Shown in pieces: positions 33,791 through 42,067 of a DNA stretch of 64,000 nucleotides (positions are counted from its first letter, which is position 1; each line of letters begins with the position of its first letter). Below the pieces are notes generated by a model. That model did no database searches. It was given only the letters and a program-made list of their open reading frames with translations, and had not been told where the DNA came from. The position numbers and the translations under genes were made by a program. This DNA comes from Actinoplanes campanulatus. Its GTDB lineage: Bacteria; Actinomycetota; Actinomycetes; Mycobacteriales; Micromonosporaceae. Location of the stretch: NCBI RefSeq assembly GCF_014647795.1, contig NZ_BMPW01000001.1, positions 496,001 to 560,000 on the forward strand, read 5' to 3'.

Positions 33791-34755
33791 GCGCGTGCCG
33801 AGTCGCGGGCCAGCGCCCGGTGCAGCACCCGGGCGTCGCCCAGCATGCCCCGCAGACGGCGCTCCAGGCCCGCGATCGGCACCAGGTTCTGGGGCGCGCG
33901 AGGGTCTTTGTACGCCGACGAGGCGAACCGGGGCAGCGTCGCGAGCGACACCTCGGCCAGCTCGATCGCCTGCTCCGGAGACAGTTCGGGCGAACACTCC
34001 ACCCGGACGATCCCGGACCACGGCGCGCCCGACGACCCGGGCAACCTCAGATACCACGACCAGCCGCCCCAGACCGTGCCGATCTGGAAGACCGGGGTCC
34101 GCTGGCCGGGCCGCAGCCGGGGCACGATCGCCTCCTGCGCGGCCGGCAGATAGTGCTTCTGCTGGGTCTTCACGTACCCGATGGTGCGGGGCAGCTGCCG
34201 CCGGTTGCGCAGCGGACCGTCCACGATCAACAGGTCGGTCCCGTCCGAGCCGCTGTCCCGCGCGGCCGACGAGATCTCGATCTCCAGCGCGGTGAGCGGC
34301 CCCTGCACGGCGGCCGGCAGTTTGCTCGCCTCACCGGGCCCGCTCACCCGGTGCACCTCGTAGCGCACCGTCCCGGCGCGGACGTCACCGAGCGACGGGC
34401 TGGCGGTGAACAGGCCCCGGCCCACCCGGGCGACGGCCAGCTCGGCCGCCCCGCGGGCCAGGTCGCAGCGCACCACGCCGGCCGCGAACGAGGCGGCCAG
34501 CCCGGCGTACGAGGTGCCGTCGTCCTCCGCCGTCCACACCTGGGCGTCGTTGCGCCGCACCCCGTCCACCAGGAACACCACGTCCGGCACCCGGGCGCCG
34601 GCCGGCACGTCGATCGGCGCCCACTCGGCGGCCGGCACCTCGACCTCGACGTCCACCTGGGCGCTGCTGGACGACCCCGGCCCGTCGCCGCCGTCGCCAC
34701 CCTCGAACGACGCGCCGTAGGACGGGTCCCACGCGTCGACGAACACTCTGGTCAC
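33784..34755 (-). CDS. nurA: NurA-domain nuclease (HerA partner)
   Basis: 323 residues. NurA-type features: FLVDGVRRNDAQVW with the first metal aspartate D64, acidic LEIEI (E158/E160), LLIVDGPLRNRR with D179, followed by IGYVKTQQKHYLP (Y194, H201). In archaea NurA is a 5'-3' nuclease that works with the HerA hexamer and Mre11-Rad50 to resect DNA ends. The first 50 residues are Gly/Ser-rich and atypical. It overlaps sbcC by 4 bp and closes the four-gene operon. Family assignment rests on motifs plus gene context; an uncharacterised SbcC-associated protein is the alternative. Confidence 0.78.
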   Translation of the reverse strand: MTRVFVDAWDPSYGASFEGGDGGDGPGSSSSAQVDVEVEVPAAEWAPIDVPAGARVPDVVFLVDGVRRNDAQVWTAEDDGTSYAGLAASFAAGVVRCDLARGAAELAVARVGRGLFTASPSLGDVRAGTVRYEVHRVSGPGEASKLPAAVQGPLTALEIEISSAARDSGSDGTDLLIVDGPLRNRRQLPRTIGYVKTQQKHYLPAAQEAIVPRLRPGQRTPVFQIGTVWGGWSWYLRLPGSSGAPWSGIVRVECSPELSPEQAIELAEVSLATLPRFASSAYKDPRAPQNLVPIAGLERRLRGMLGDARVLHRALARDSARAF

Positions 34756-37244
34756 AGGCCGACCCTCTCGACATGGGCGGTACGCGCGTCCTTGCGCACC
34801 TCGAACCGGACCGGCACCCGCTCGGCCAGCGCGTGCACGTGGGTCACCAGGCCGACCATCCGGTCACCGCGGGCCGCCAGGTTCTCCAGGGTCGCGGCGA
34901 CCACGTCGAGGGTGGCCGCGTCCAGCGTGCCGAAGCCCTCGTCCAGGACGATCGACTCCAGGCTGGCCGCCGTGGTGCTCATCCCGGCGAGCTGCTCGGA
35001 GAGGGCGAGCGCCAGGGCCAGCGAGGCCTGGAACGTCTCGCCGCCGGAGAGCGTCCGCACGCCGCGCCGCAGCCCGGCGTCGTGGTGGTCCACGACGTAG
35101 AACTCGCCCTTCTCGTGCATCAGTTCGTACTGTCCGCCGGTCAGCTCCCGCAGGATCCGGGAGGCGCCGTCGACCAGCAGGTCGAGGGCCTCCTCCAGCA
35201 GCCAGCGCTCGAAGTTGTTGGCCCGCAGATGCCCGGCCAGCGACTTGGCCACCCGGCTCTCCCGCTGCAACGCCCCCCGCTGCTCGGCGGCGGCCCGGGC
35301 CAGCTCACGCCGCTCGGTGGCCCGCTGCCACGCCGCGGCGGCCCGCTCGGCCGCCACCGCGGCGGCCCGGATCAGCCCCGACTCGCCCACCTGGCCGGCC
35401 GGCGTCGTCGCCCCGGCCGCCGTGAACAGCTCCACGATCGACTCGTGCACCCGGACGGTCGAGGCGCGGGCCGCCTGGACGGCCGCCTCCGCCTCCTCCC
35501 GGGCGGCCCGGCGCCGGCCGTGCTCGGCGGCCGCCCAGTCGACCAGGGCCCGCCAGGCGCCGGCCAGGTCGTCCCGGTCGGCCGGCGGCGGCACAAACCG
35601 GGCCAGGCCGTCCCGGGTCGCGTCGAATCGCTGCCAGACCGCCCGCAGCTGCTCCTCCGCCGTCCGGACCAGGGCCTGGGCCCGACGGTGCCCGTCCCGG
35701 GCGACCCGGACCGCGGCGGCCGCGTCCTCCAGGCGCCGTTGCAGCTCGCCCAGCTCGGCCAGGCGCTGCTGGAGCGCCTCCAACCCGGGGAGGCCCTCCA
35801 CCGCCCGGCGCACCTCGGCGAGACGGGTCAGATGGTGCTCGTACTGGCCGCGCTTGCGCTCCAGGTCGTTCGCCACGTTGCGGGCCACCGCGTCCCGCTC
35901 GCGCCACCGGGCGGTCGCCTTCTCCGCCTCCTCCTTGGCGACGTTGCCGGCCACCTCGGCGATCCGCACCGCCGACTCCCCGGGCACCTCCGGCACCTCG
36001 GTCACCGTCTGCTCGCAGACCGGGCAGGCGTCGCCGGCGGTCAGGTGGCCGCGCAGGGCCACCGCGCGGTCCCGCTGCTGGGCGTCCCGGTAGTCCTGCC
36101 GGGCCTGCTCCAGAAGCTGCTGGGCGCCGACGTGGTGGGCGTGCGCCAGATCGGCGGCGGCGACCGCGTCCCGGTGCTCGACCTCGGCGACCGACACCTT
36201 GCCGGCGAACCACTCCTCCTGCTCGATCAGCCGGGCCAGCTCGGTGTGCCGGTCGAGGGCCACCCGCAGGCGGCCCGGGTCACCGGCCGCGGTCAGCTCG
36301 CCGCGGATCTTCTCCTCGGCCTCCTCGGCGGCGTGCACCTCGTCGGCCGCGCGGGTGGCGGCGTCGCGGGCCGCGGCGATCGCGCCGGACACCTCGGTCA
36401 GCCCGTCCGGCACCCGGACCGAGCCCAGGGCGGCCAGCTCGGCGTCGAGCGCGTCCCGCGCCCCGGCGGCGGCGGTCTCCGCCTCGCGGGCGGTACGCAG
36501 CCCCGGCACGGCCGCCTCCACGGCGGCGGTCAGCTCCCGCATCCGCGAGAGCTCCCCGGCGGCCGCCTCGACGGCCTCGTCGGTCGCGTCCTCCAGGGTG
36601 CCGAGCTGCTGCTCGACCACGGTCAGCTTGGCCTCCGCGGTACGGCCCCGCTCGGTCGCCTTGACCTGCACCTCCTCGTAGACGTGCAGGCCCAGCAGGT
36701 TGACCAGGATCTGCTGGCGGGTGGCCGGCTTGGCGTGCAGGAAGTCGGCGAACTGGCCCTGCGGCAGCACCACGCAACTGGTGAACTGCTCGTACGGCAG
36801 GCCGACCGCCTCCAGCACCGCGGCGTCCATCTCGGCCGGGGTGCCGGCCAGCACCTCGCCGAGATCGGCCAGGTCCATGCCGGTGTCGAGCTTGGTGACG
36901 TCGAAGCCGGGCGGCATCAGCTGCAGCCCGGCTCCCGCCGTCTTCACGTTGCCCCGGCCGTCCCGCCGGACCACCCGGGTCGCCACGAAACGGTTGTTCG
37001 CCGACTCGAAGACCAACCGCACCCGGGCCTCGGACGCCGACGGGGCCAGCGCGTTGCCGATGCCCCGGACGCCGCCCCACCGGGGAACCGTGCCGTAGAG
37101 GGCGAAACAGATCGCGTCCAGCACCGTCGACTTGCCCGAGCCGGTCGGGCCGACCAGGGCGAAGTAGTCGGCGTCGGTGAAGTCCACGGTGGTCTGGTCA
37201 CGGAACACCGTGAATCCGGCCATGTCCAGCCTTAATGGCCTCAT
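34752..37244 (-). CDS. sbcC: Exonuclease SbcC / Rad50-type SMC ATPase
   Basis: 830 residues, at the short end for SbcC. Walker A is LVGPTGSGKSTVLDAICFALYG (about residues 31-52); the middle 600 residues are coiled coil with the zinc hook CPVCEQ near residue 407; C-terminally the ABC signature LSGGETFQASLALALAL and Walker B with ESIVLDEGFGTLD. ATP binding closes the two heads and opens the SbcD nuclease to DNA ends and hairpins. Overlaps both sbcD and nurA by 4 bp, so subunits are translated in a coupled way. Confidence 0.95.
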   Translation of the reverse strand: MRPLRLDMAGFTVFRDQTTVDFTDADYFALVGPTGSGKSTVLDAICFALYGTVPRWGGVRGIGNALAPSASEARVRLVFESANNRFVATRVVRRDGRGNVKTAGAGLQLMPPGFDVTKLDTGMDLADLGEVLAGTPAEMDAAVLEAVGLPYEQFTSCVVLPQGQFADFLHAKPATRQQILVNLLGLHVYEEVQVKATERGRTAEAKLTVVEQQLGTLEDATDEAVEAAAGELSRMRELTAAVEAAVPGLRTAREAETAAAGARDALDAELAALGSVRVPDGLTEVSGAIAAARDAATRAADEVHAAEEAEEKIRGELTAAGDPGRLRVALDRHTELARLIEQEEWFAGKVSVAEVEHRDAVAAADLAHAHHVGAQQLLEQARQDYRDAQQRDRAVALRGHLTAGDACPVCEQTVTEVPEVPGESAVRIAEVAGNVAKEEAEKATARWRERDAVARNVANDLERKRGQYEHHLTRLAEVRRAVEGLPGLEALQQRLAELGELQRRLEDAAAAVRVARDGHRRAQALVRTAEEQLRAVWQRFDATRDGLARFVPPPADRDDLAGAWRALVDWAAAEHGRRRAAREEAEAAVQAARASTVRVHESIVELFTAAGATTPAGQVGESGLIRAAAVAAERAAAAWQRATERRELARAAAEQRGALQRESRVAKSLAGHLRANNFERWLLEEALDLLVDGASRILRELTGGQYELMHEKGEFYVVDHHDAGLRRGVRTLSGGETFQASLALALALSEQLAGMSTTAASLESIVLDEGFGTLDAATLDVVAATLENLAARGDRMVGLVTHVHALAERVPVRFEVRKDARTAHVERVGL

Positions 37245-38392
37245 TGGTTGCTGCTCACCTCGTCGTACAGCTGGTCGAAGAGCTCGCGGACGCCCTCCTC
37301 GGCGTTGCCGCGACTGTCCAGATAGTCGCCGAACAGCTCGCGTGGGGAACGGCCGGCCCGCTCCGCCGACCGCGCGCCCGACCGGCTCGGCAGCATGTCC
37401 GGGTCGATGCGCACCTCCAGCGCGTTGGGCAGCAGCTCCTGCACGTCCTCCCGGAGGCCGGGCCGTGGCGCCTCCCGGACCAGGACACGCAGCCAGGCGT
37501 CCGGAAGGTTCACCGTGGCGAGCTGTTCCAGGGTGCCGCGCACGGTCCGCAGGGTGAGCGCCGAGGTGACCGGCACGTCCCGGACGTGGGCCGCCTTGTC
37601 GCAGGAGACGTCGACGATCGCCACCGAGCAGACGTTCTCCTCCTCGCCGAAGTCGACGGCGAGCGGGCTGCCCGAATAGCGGGTGGGGCAGGGCGAGATC
37701 ACCGACTGGGTCCGGTGCAGGTGACCGAGGGCCACGTAGTGCGCGTTCGGCGGGAAGACCGTGGCCGGCACCGCGTAGCCCATGACGGTGTGCGCCTCAC
37801 GCTCGCCGCCGCCGGTGCTCGCCCCGACGATCGTCAGGTGGGCGGTCAGCAGGTTGACCACACCCGGCTCGGCGAACGGCTCGCTGAGCTTGGCGATCAG
37901 CCGGGCCACCAGATCCGCATACGTCTGGTTGGCCTCGGCGGCGGTCAGCTCGTACATCTCGGCGGCACGGATCGCGTACCGCTGCGAGAGGAACGGCATG
38001 GCGACCAGCCGCCACCGCTCGCCGCCCTCGGTGACGCCCTCGATCAAAAGATCATTCAAATCGGAGGCGTACGACCCGCGCAGCTCGATGCCGGCGGCGT
38101 CGGCCCACGGGCGCAACGCGTCGAGAGCGGCCCCGTTGTCGTGGTTGCCGCCGATCGCCACCACCCGGGCACCGGTCCGGCGCAGGGCGGAGAGCGCCCG
38201 GGTCACCAGCTTGGTGGAGTCGGCGGTCGGGGCCGCCGTGTCGTAGAGGTCGCCCGCCACGATCACCAGATCGGGTTTCTCGGCCTGGGCGATCTCGATC
38301 ACCTGGGCGAGCACCCGCCGGTGCTCGTCACGACGATCGCGGCCCTTGAGAACCTTCCCGACGTGCCAGTCGGAGGTGTGCAGGATGCGCAT
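37241..38392 (-). CDS. sbcD: Exonuclease SbcD / Mre11-type nuclease
   Basis: 383 residues. The calcineurin-like phosphoesterase motifs appear in order: LHTSDWHVGK at the start, VIVAGDLYD, IGGNHDNGAALDAL, LTAHLTIVG and HYVALGHLHRTQ. These supply the two-manganese site of the Mre11 family. The C-terminal part carries the SbcC-binding segment. With SbcC it trims blocked double-strand ends and hairpins. Starts 21 bp after the HerA-like gene and overlaps sbcC by 4 bp. Confidence 0.95.
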   Translation of the reverse strand: MRILHTSDWHVGKVLKGRDRRDEHRRVLAQVIEIAQAEKPDLVIVAGDLYDTAAPTADSTKLVTRALSALRRTGARVVAIGGNHDNGAALDALRPWADAAGIELRGSYASDLNDLLIEGVTEGGERWRLVAMPFLSQRYAIRAAEMYELTAAEANQTYADLVARLIAKLSEPFAEPGVVNLLTAHLTIVGASTGGGEREAHTVMGYAVPATVFPPNAHYVALGHLHRTQSVISPCPTRYSGSPLAVDFGEEENVCSVAIVDVSCDKAAHVRDVPVTSALTLRTVRGTLEQLATVNLPDAWLRVLVREAPRPGLREDVQELLPNALEVRIDPDMLPSRSGARSAERAGRSPRELFGDYLDSRGNAEEGVRELFDQLYDEVSSNQ

Positions 38393-38413
38393 CGCTGAAC
38401 CCTAGTCCGATCC

Positions 38414-40159
38414 CTAGAAGGGAATGTCGTCGTCGGCCCCTGGTCGCCCGCCTATCACCGCGAACGGGTCGGCGCCCTGCACGATCGACCGCAACGTCTC
38501 GGCCGGCGGCGGCCCCGACTCCGACTTGCGGGTGGCCCACGCCGGGAACGGGAACTCGACGCAGAGCGGGACCGGGATGTCCGGCTGGTTGACGAACATC
38601 GTGCCGGGCCGGGCCAGCAGGGCGCGCTGGCGCATGGCCGGGGGCAGGAAGCCGTACTCCGGGCGGGACGCCTCGGCCGGGTCGAGCCGGCCCACCACCC
38701 GGATCGCCGAGTTCGTCACGATCCGCCGCTCCACCTCGCTCGCGGTCTGCTGGGCGCCGATCAGGATCACGCCGAGCGAGCGGCCGCGCTCGGCGATGTC
38801 GAGCAGCACCTCCTTGATCGGGGAGGAGCCCTCGCGGGGGGCGTACTTGTTCAGCTCGTCGAGGACCACGAAGAGCAGCGGGCGGCCGGTGCCGGCCTTC
38901 TCCTTCTCCTCGAACTCGGTCTTCAGCGTCACGCCGACCACGAACCGCTGCGCCCGGTCCGGCAGGTTGTGCAGGTCGACCACGGTGACCTGAGCGCTGT
39001 CCGCGGTCTTGATCTGGTGCGGCCGGCGCTGCGCCAGGTCGCCGCGGATCAGCCGGGACAGGTCCCGCTTGCTGCCGATCAGCCGGCGGGCGAAGGCGTT
39101 GACCGTGCCCATGTTGACCGCACTGCCGGCCCAGGTGGACCGGGTCTCGTCGTCGGTGAGCTGCTCGACGACGTGGTCCACGAGATCCTGGTACGAGCTG
39201 ATCCGCCGCCCGTCGATGCTGATGCCGCCCTCGGCCGGGACCGCGAACCGGGCCAGGTGGGCGGTGACCGAGTGGACCACCATCGTGTACTGCTGGCGCT
39301 CGTCGTCGGCGTCGGCGAACACGTACGGCAGGAGCTTCTTCTCGCAGAACTCGGCCAGCGTCCAGTAGAACGCGTCGACACCGGTGAGGCGGCTGGCCAC
39401 GTCCGGCGCGCCGGACGAGTCGCCGGCGCGCGGCGGGGCGTAGACCCGGACGTCCGGGAACGGCGCGGCGGGGAGACCGAGATGCGCGTACGCGGCGCGG
39501 GTCGGCTCGTCCAGCTTCGTGTTCGGATGGTCCAGGAAGAGCAGGTCCTCACCCTTGACGTTGAAGATCAGCGCCCGTGCGTTGGTCCCGTCGGCGCCGA
39601 GCTGACCGGACCGGAACACCGAGTAGAGCAGGAACGTGGCGAAACTGGTCTTGGTGGCCACGCCGGAGATGCCGGAGATCGACACGTGCGCGCCGCGGGT
39701 GCCGTCGAGGAAGTCCGCGTTCAGGAAGACCGGCACCCCGTCGCGCCCGGTGCCCATCGGGACCCGCCGCTCCATCCGGTCGAAGTGCAGCGCGGCGTCG
39801 CGGGCGTCGCCGGTGGCCCGGTGCACCACCGCGCCGGGGGCCGGTGGCACATACAGCTCCGGGTCGACGCGGGTGGTGGTGATCTCGGCGGCCTCCTGCA
39901 CCATCGCGGGCAGGGTGCCCTCGGCGATGGCGAACACGTCCGAGTCGAACTGGGCCCCCTCGTGCCGGGCACGCACCTGGGTGACCACCCCGGCGATCGT
40001 CACCGGCTCGCGGTCCGGCAGGTCACGGCGGGTCACCACGACGTCGTCGAGCTGGAGGTAGCTGCCGGGGGTCACGGCCGTCCAGAACTGCAGAGGGGTG
40101 GCGTCCGCGGTGCCCAGCACGCGGCCGACGGGGGAAGTTTCGTCAGACACGCCGATCAT
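38414..40159 (-). CDS. herA: HerA-like DNA-pumping ATPase
   Basis: 581 residues. The N-terminal HAS barrel spans about residues 10-110 (GRVLGTADATPLQFWTAVTPG). The P-loop reads GISGVATKTSF (163-173): the Lys-Thr pair is kept but the usual glycine before the lysine is threonine. Walker B is LLFVVLDELNKYAP with a following arginine-finger region (DIAERGRSLGVILIGAQQTASEVE). HerA forms a hexamer that translocates DNA and drives NurA. Start ATG 40159 has GAGG at four bases. First gene of herA-sbcD-sbcC-nurA; three DnaA-box-like sites lie 40-80 bp upstream. Confidence 0.88.
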   Translation of the reverse strand: MIGVSDETSPVGRVLGTADATPLQFWTAVTPGSYLQLDDVVVTRRDLPDREPVTIAGVVTQVRARHEGAQFDSDVFAIAEGTLPAMVQEAAEITTTRVDPELYVPPAPGAVVHRATGDARDAALHFDRMERRVPMGTGRDGVPVFLNADFLDGTRGAHVSISGISGVATKTSFATFLLYSVFRSGQLGADGTNARALIFNVKGEDLLFLDHPNTKLDEPTRAAYAHLGLPAAPFPDVRVYAPPRAGDSSGAPDVASRLTGVDAFYWTLAEFCEKKLLPYVFADADDERQQYTMVVHSVTAHLARFAVPAEGGISIDGRRISSYQDLVDHVVEQLTDDETRSTWAGSAVNMGTVNAFARRLIGSKRDLSRLIRGDLAQRRPHQIKTADSAQVTVVDLHNLPDRAQRFVVGVTLKTEFEEKEKAGTGRPLLFVVLDELNKYAPREGSSPIKEVLLDIAERGRSLGVILIGAQQTASEVERRIVTNSAIRVVGRLDPAEASRPEYGFLPPAMRQRALLARPGTMFVNQPDIPVPLCVEFPFPAWATRKSESGPPPAETLRSIVQGADPFAVIGGRPGADDDIPF

Positions 40160-40197
40160 CGTGCCTCAGAGGTACGACAAAATGCCCGCGCCCTTGG

Positions 40198-40238
40198 TTG
40201 TCCACAACTTGTGGGGTCCATCCACAGAGTTATGCACA
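40198..40238. promoter_or_regulatory. Cluster of three DnaA-box-like 9-mers at the herA promoter
   Basis: TTGTCCACA (40198-40206, exact Streptomyces-type box), CCATCCACA (40218-40226) and TTATGCACA (40230-40238) share one orientation. The first also sits in the palindrome CCACAACTTGTGG (40202-40214). A minus-strand TTGTGG with CATTTT 17 bp on could be the herA promoter, so the site would overlap its -35. Confidence 0.5.
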
Positions 40239-40256
40239 AGATCTTGGATCCAGGAA

Positions 40257-40952
40257 TCAGGCGCTCCGCGCGTACCGGAGAAAAAGCATGTCCCCGTGGA
40301 TGAGCGCGTGCCGCAGCGACATCCTCCGCGGCGGTGATGGCGGTCCGTGCGCGATGCGGCCCGCCGGGCCGCCGACCAGCAGCGGCGCGACCGTGAGACA
40401 CAGCTCGTCGACCAGATCGGCGGCGATCATCGAGCCCAGCAGCCCCGGCCCGCCCTCGCAGAGCAGCTGGGTCGCGCCGCGCTCGTGCAGCAGCCGCAGC
40501 CCGGCCGCGAGGTCGACCTCGGTGTCACCCGTGGGAATGATTTCGGCGACCTCGCGGATCGGGGAATCGGGGGCGGCCCGGTGGGTCAGCACGACCGGCG
40601 GGATCGGGGCGTCCGAGAAGACCAGCTGTGCGGGGTCCAGGTCGAGCGAGCCGGAGACGATCACCATGAGCGGGAACTCGGGCAGCCCGTGCGCGACCCG
40701 CCAGGCTCGCGCGGACGGGGTCAGCCGCAGGGCGTCGTAACCCTCGGCGCGGACCGTGCCAGCCGCCACCACGAGGGCGTCGCAGACCATCCGCAGGGTG
40801 TCGAAGACCTCCTTGTCACCGGGGCCCTGGAGGCCGGCGGAGAGGCCGTCGACGGTGACCGCGCCGTCGGCGCTGGCGATGAAGTTCACCCGGAGGACCG
40901 GCCGCTCGGCACGCGGGTAGTGGGCGGCGAGCGCCCCGGGGTCGAGATTCAC
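40257..40952 (-). CDS. Pyrimidine reductase family protein (RibD C-terminal/DHFR-like fold)
   Basis: 231 residues from GTG 40952; the frame is open further upstream but that part encodes a different small gene. Family phrases: VLRVNFIASADGAVTVDGLSAG, DTLRMVCDALVVAAGTVRAEGY, GATQLLCEGGPGLLGSMIAADLVDELCLTV. Enzymes of this fold reduce a pyrimidinone with NADPH in riboflavin synthesis; this stand-alone type is widespread in actinobacteria with unknown substrate. Its GTG overlaps the stop of the tiny Cys-rich gene (GTGA). Confidence 0.88.
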   Translation of the reverse strand: MNLDPGALAAHYPRAERPVLRVNFIASADGAVTVDGLSAGLQGPGDKEVFDTLRMVCDALVVAAGTVRAEGYDALRLTPSARAWRVAHGLPEFPLMVIVSGSLDLDPAQLVFSDAPIPPVVLTHRAAPDSPIREVAEIIPTGDTEVDLAAGLRLLHERGATQLLCEGGPGLLGSMIAADLVDELCLTVAPLLVGGPAGRIAHGPPSPPRRMSLRHALIHGDMLFLRYARSA

Positions 40953-41068
40953 GGACCGGGCGGACCGGTGACCGGCGGGACCGGCTCGGGCTCGCGGTGC
41001 TGGCAGTCGCACCACGAACCGCCGCGGCAGTCGTCGTGCCGCCGCTGCCGGCAGGCTGCGCAGATCAT
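40949..41068 (-). CDS. Tiny Cys-rich, zinc-ribbon-like protein
   Basis: 39 residues: MICAACRQRRHDDCRGGSWC then DCQHREPEPVPP. Five cysteines (3, 6, 14, 20, 22) and His11/His24 form a compact metal-site pattern (CxxC and CxCxH). The stop overlaps the GTG of the reductase gene by 4 bp, so the two are coupled. I recognise the pattern MIC.AC..RRH..CRGG.WCDCQH as a small conserved actinobacterial protein, but no function is known. A dyad GTGCCG/CGGCAC (41069-41086) lies directly upstream. Confidence 0.7.
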   Translation of the reverse strand: MICAACRQRRHDDCRGGSWCDCQHREPEPVPPVTGPPGP

Positions 41069-41269
41069 GTGCCGACCCTACGGCACTGTCCGACACCCGA
41101 CCGGCACAGTTCTCCGAACATCGCGAACTCCTACTCTGACGTTGTGATTCCGGACATAAAGCTGCAGCTTGACGGCCGGGACACGGCCGTGCAACGGGTC
41201 CGAAACGCCGAATGTGCAAGGTGTTGATCGCAGGACGGCGCCACCGGCCGTCGCGACGGGAGGAGTTTC

Positions 41270-41980
41270 ATGTTGCTGCGGGTTCGAGTCACTCTGCCGG
41301 ACCGTCCCGGCGCTCTGGGCCAGGTCGCGCGCACCCTCGGGGTGGCCGGCGCGGACATCGTCCAGGTGGTGGTGCTGGAACGGCTCGGCGGCCGCGCCGT
41401 CGACGACTTCACCGTGGTGTGGCCGGGCGCCACCCGCGTCGAGCGCCTCCTCGCCGGTCTCGCCGCCATCCCCGGCGTGCAGGTCGACGGGGTGTGGAAG
41501 GCGATAGGAGCCCCGGTCAACGGCGGCCACGACGCCGAACTTCTCGCCCAGGTCGCGGCGAACCCGGTGGACGGCCTGGCCACCCTGGTCGACGCGGTGC
41601 CCGGCCTGCTGGCCGCCGACTGGGCCGCGGCCGCCGTGGTGCCGGCCGACTGGGCGGCCCGCAGCGGCGCCGGCGGTGGCAGCGAGCCGCGGTCGGTCTA
41701 CGCGAGCTGGCGTGCCCCGTCCCCGCTGCACCTGCCCGAGGTCACCCCGCTGCGGGCCCGCCCGATGGCCGAGCCGGGCGGCGCACGCTACGCGGTGGCC
41801 CCCTTCGGCCGGGCCGGGCTGGTGCTGGTCGTCGCCCGTGCCGACGACGAGGAACTGCCCGCCGCCGCCTTCCACGTGACCGAGGTGGACCGGGTCGCCC
41901 AGCTGGTGCGGGCCGCCGCGGTCATCCTCGGCGACCGTCTGGACGCCGTCGGCACGCCCGCCGGGGCCACCCCGGTGTGA
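41270..41980 (+). CDS. ACT-domain protein of unknown function
   Basis: 236 residues from ATG 41270, with GGGAGGAG upstream. Residues 1-75 form an ACT domain (LRVRVTLPDRPGALGQVART, GADIVQVVVLERLGGRAVDDF), a fold that usually binds an amino acid. The remaining 160 residues resemble a GAF-like or second sensory region without clear motifs. The next gene also starts with an ACT domain sharing the phrase AVDDF, so the two are likely paralogous regulators from a duplication. Confidence 0.78.
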   Translation: MLLRVRVTLPDRPGALGQVARTLGVAGADIVQVVVLERLGGRAVDDFTVVWPGATRVERLLAGLAAIPGVQVDGVWKAIGAPVNGGHDAELLAQVAANPVDGLATLVDAVPGLLAADWAAAAVVPADWAARSGAGGGSEPRSVYASWRAPSPLHLPEVTPLRARPMAEPGGARYAVAPFGRAGLVLVVARADDEELPAAAFHVTEVDRVAQLVRAAAVILGDRLDAVGTPAGATPV

Positions 41981-42067
41981 TGCTCCTGACCCGGTAACCG
42001 CTGGTGAAGGCAATATCCGCGCAACAACGCCGGTGCACTCTTGAGGGCGGAGGAAAGGAGTGCCCGC

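Noticed and set aside
33386-34057. 223-codon minus frame upstream of the sigma gene
   Set aside because: Overlaps the nurA 3' end in another frame, lacks a ribosome site and contains the operon terminator.
34773-37235. 820-codon plus-strand frame opposite sbcC
   Set aside because: Shadow frame created by high GC3 in sbcC; no start signal and no recognisable protein.
40198-40238. Chromosomal origin of replication
   Set aside because: Only three DnaA-like boxes, and no dnaA, dnaN, rpmH or AT-rich unwinding region nearby.
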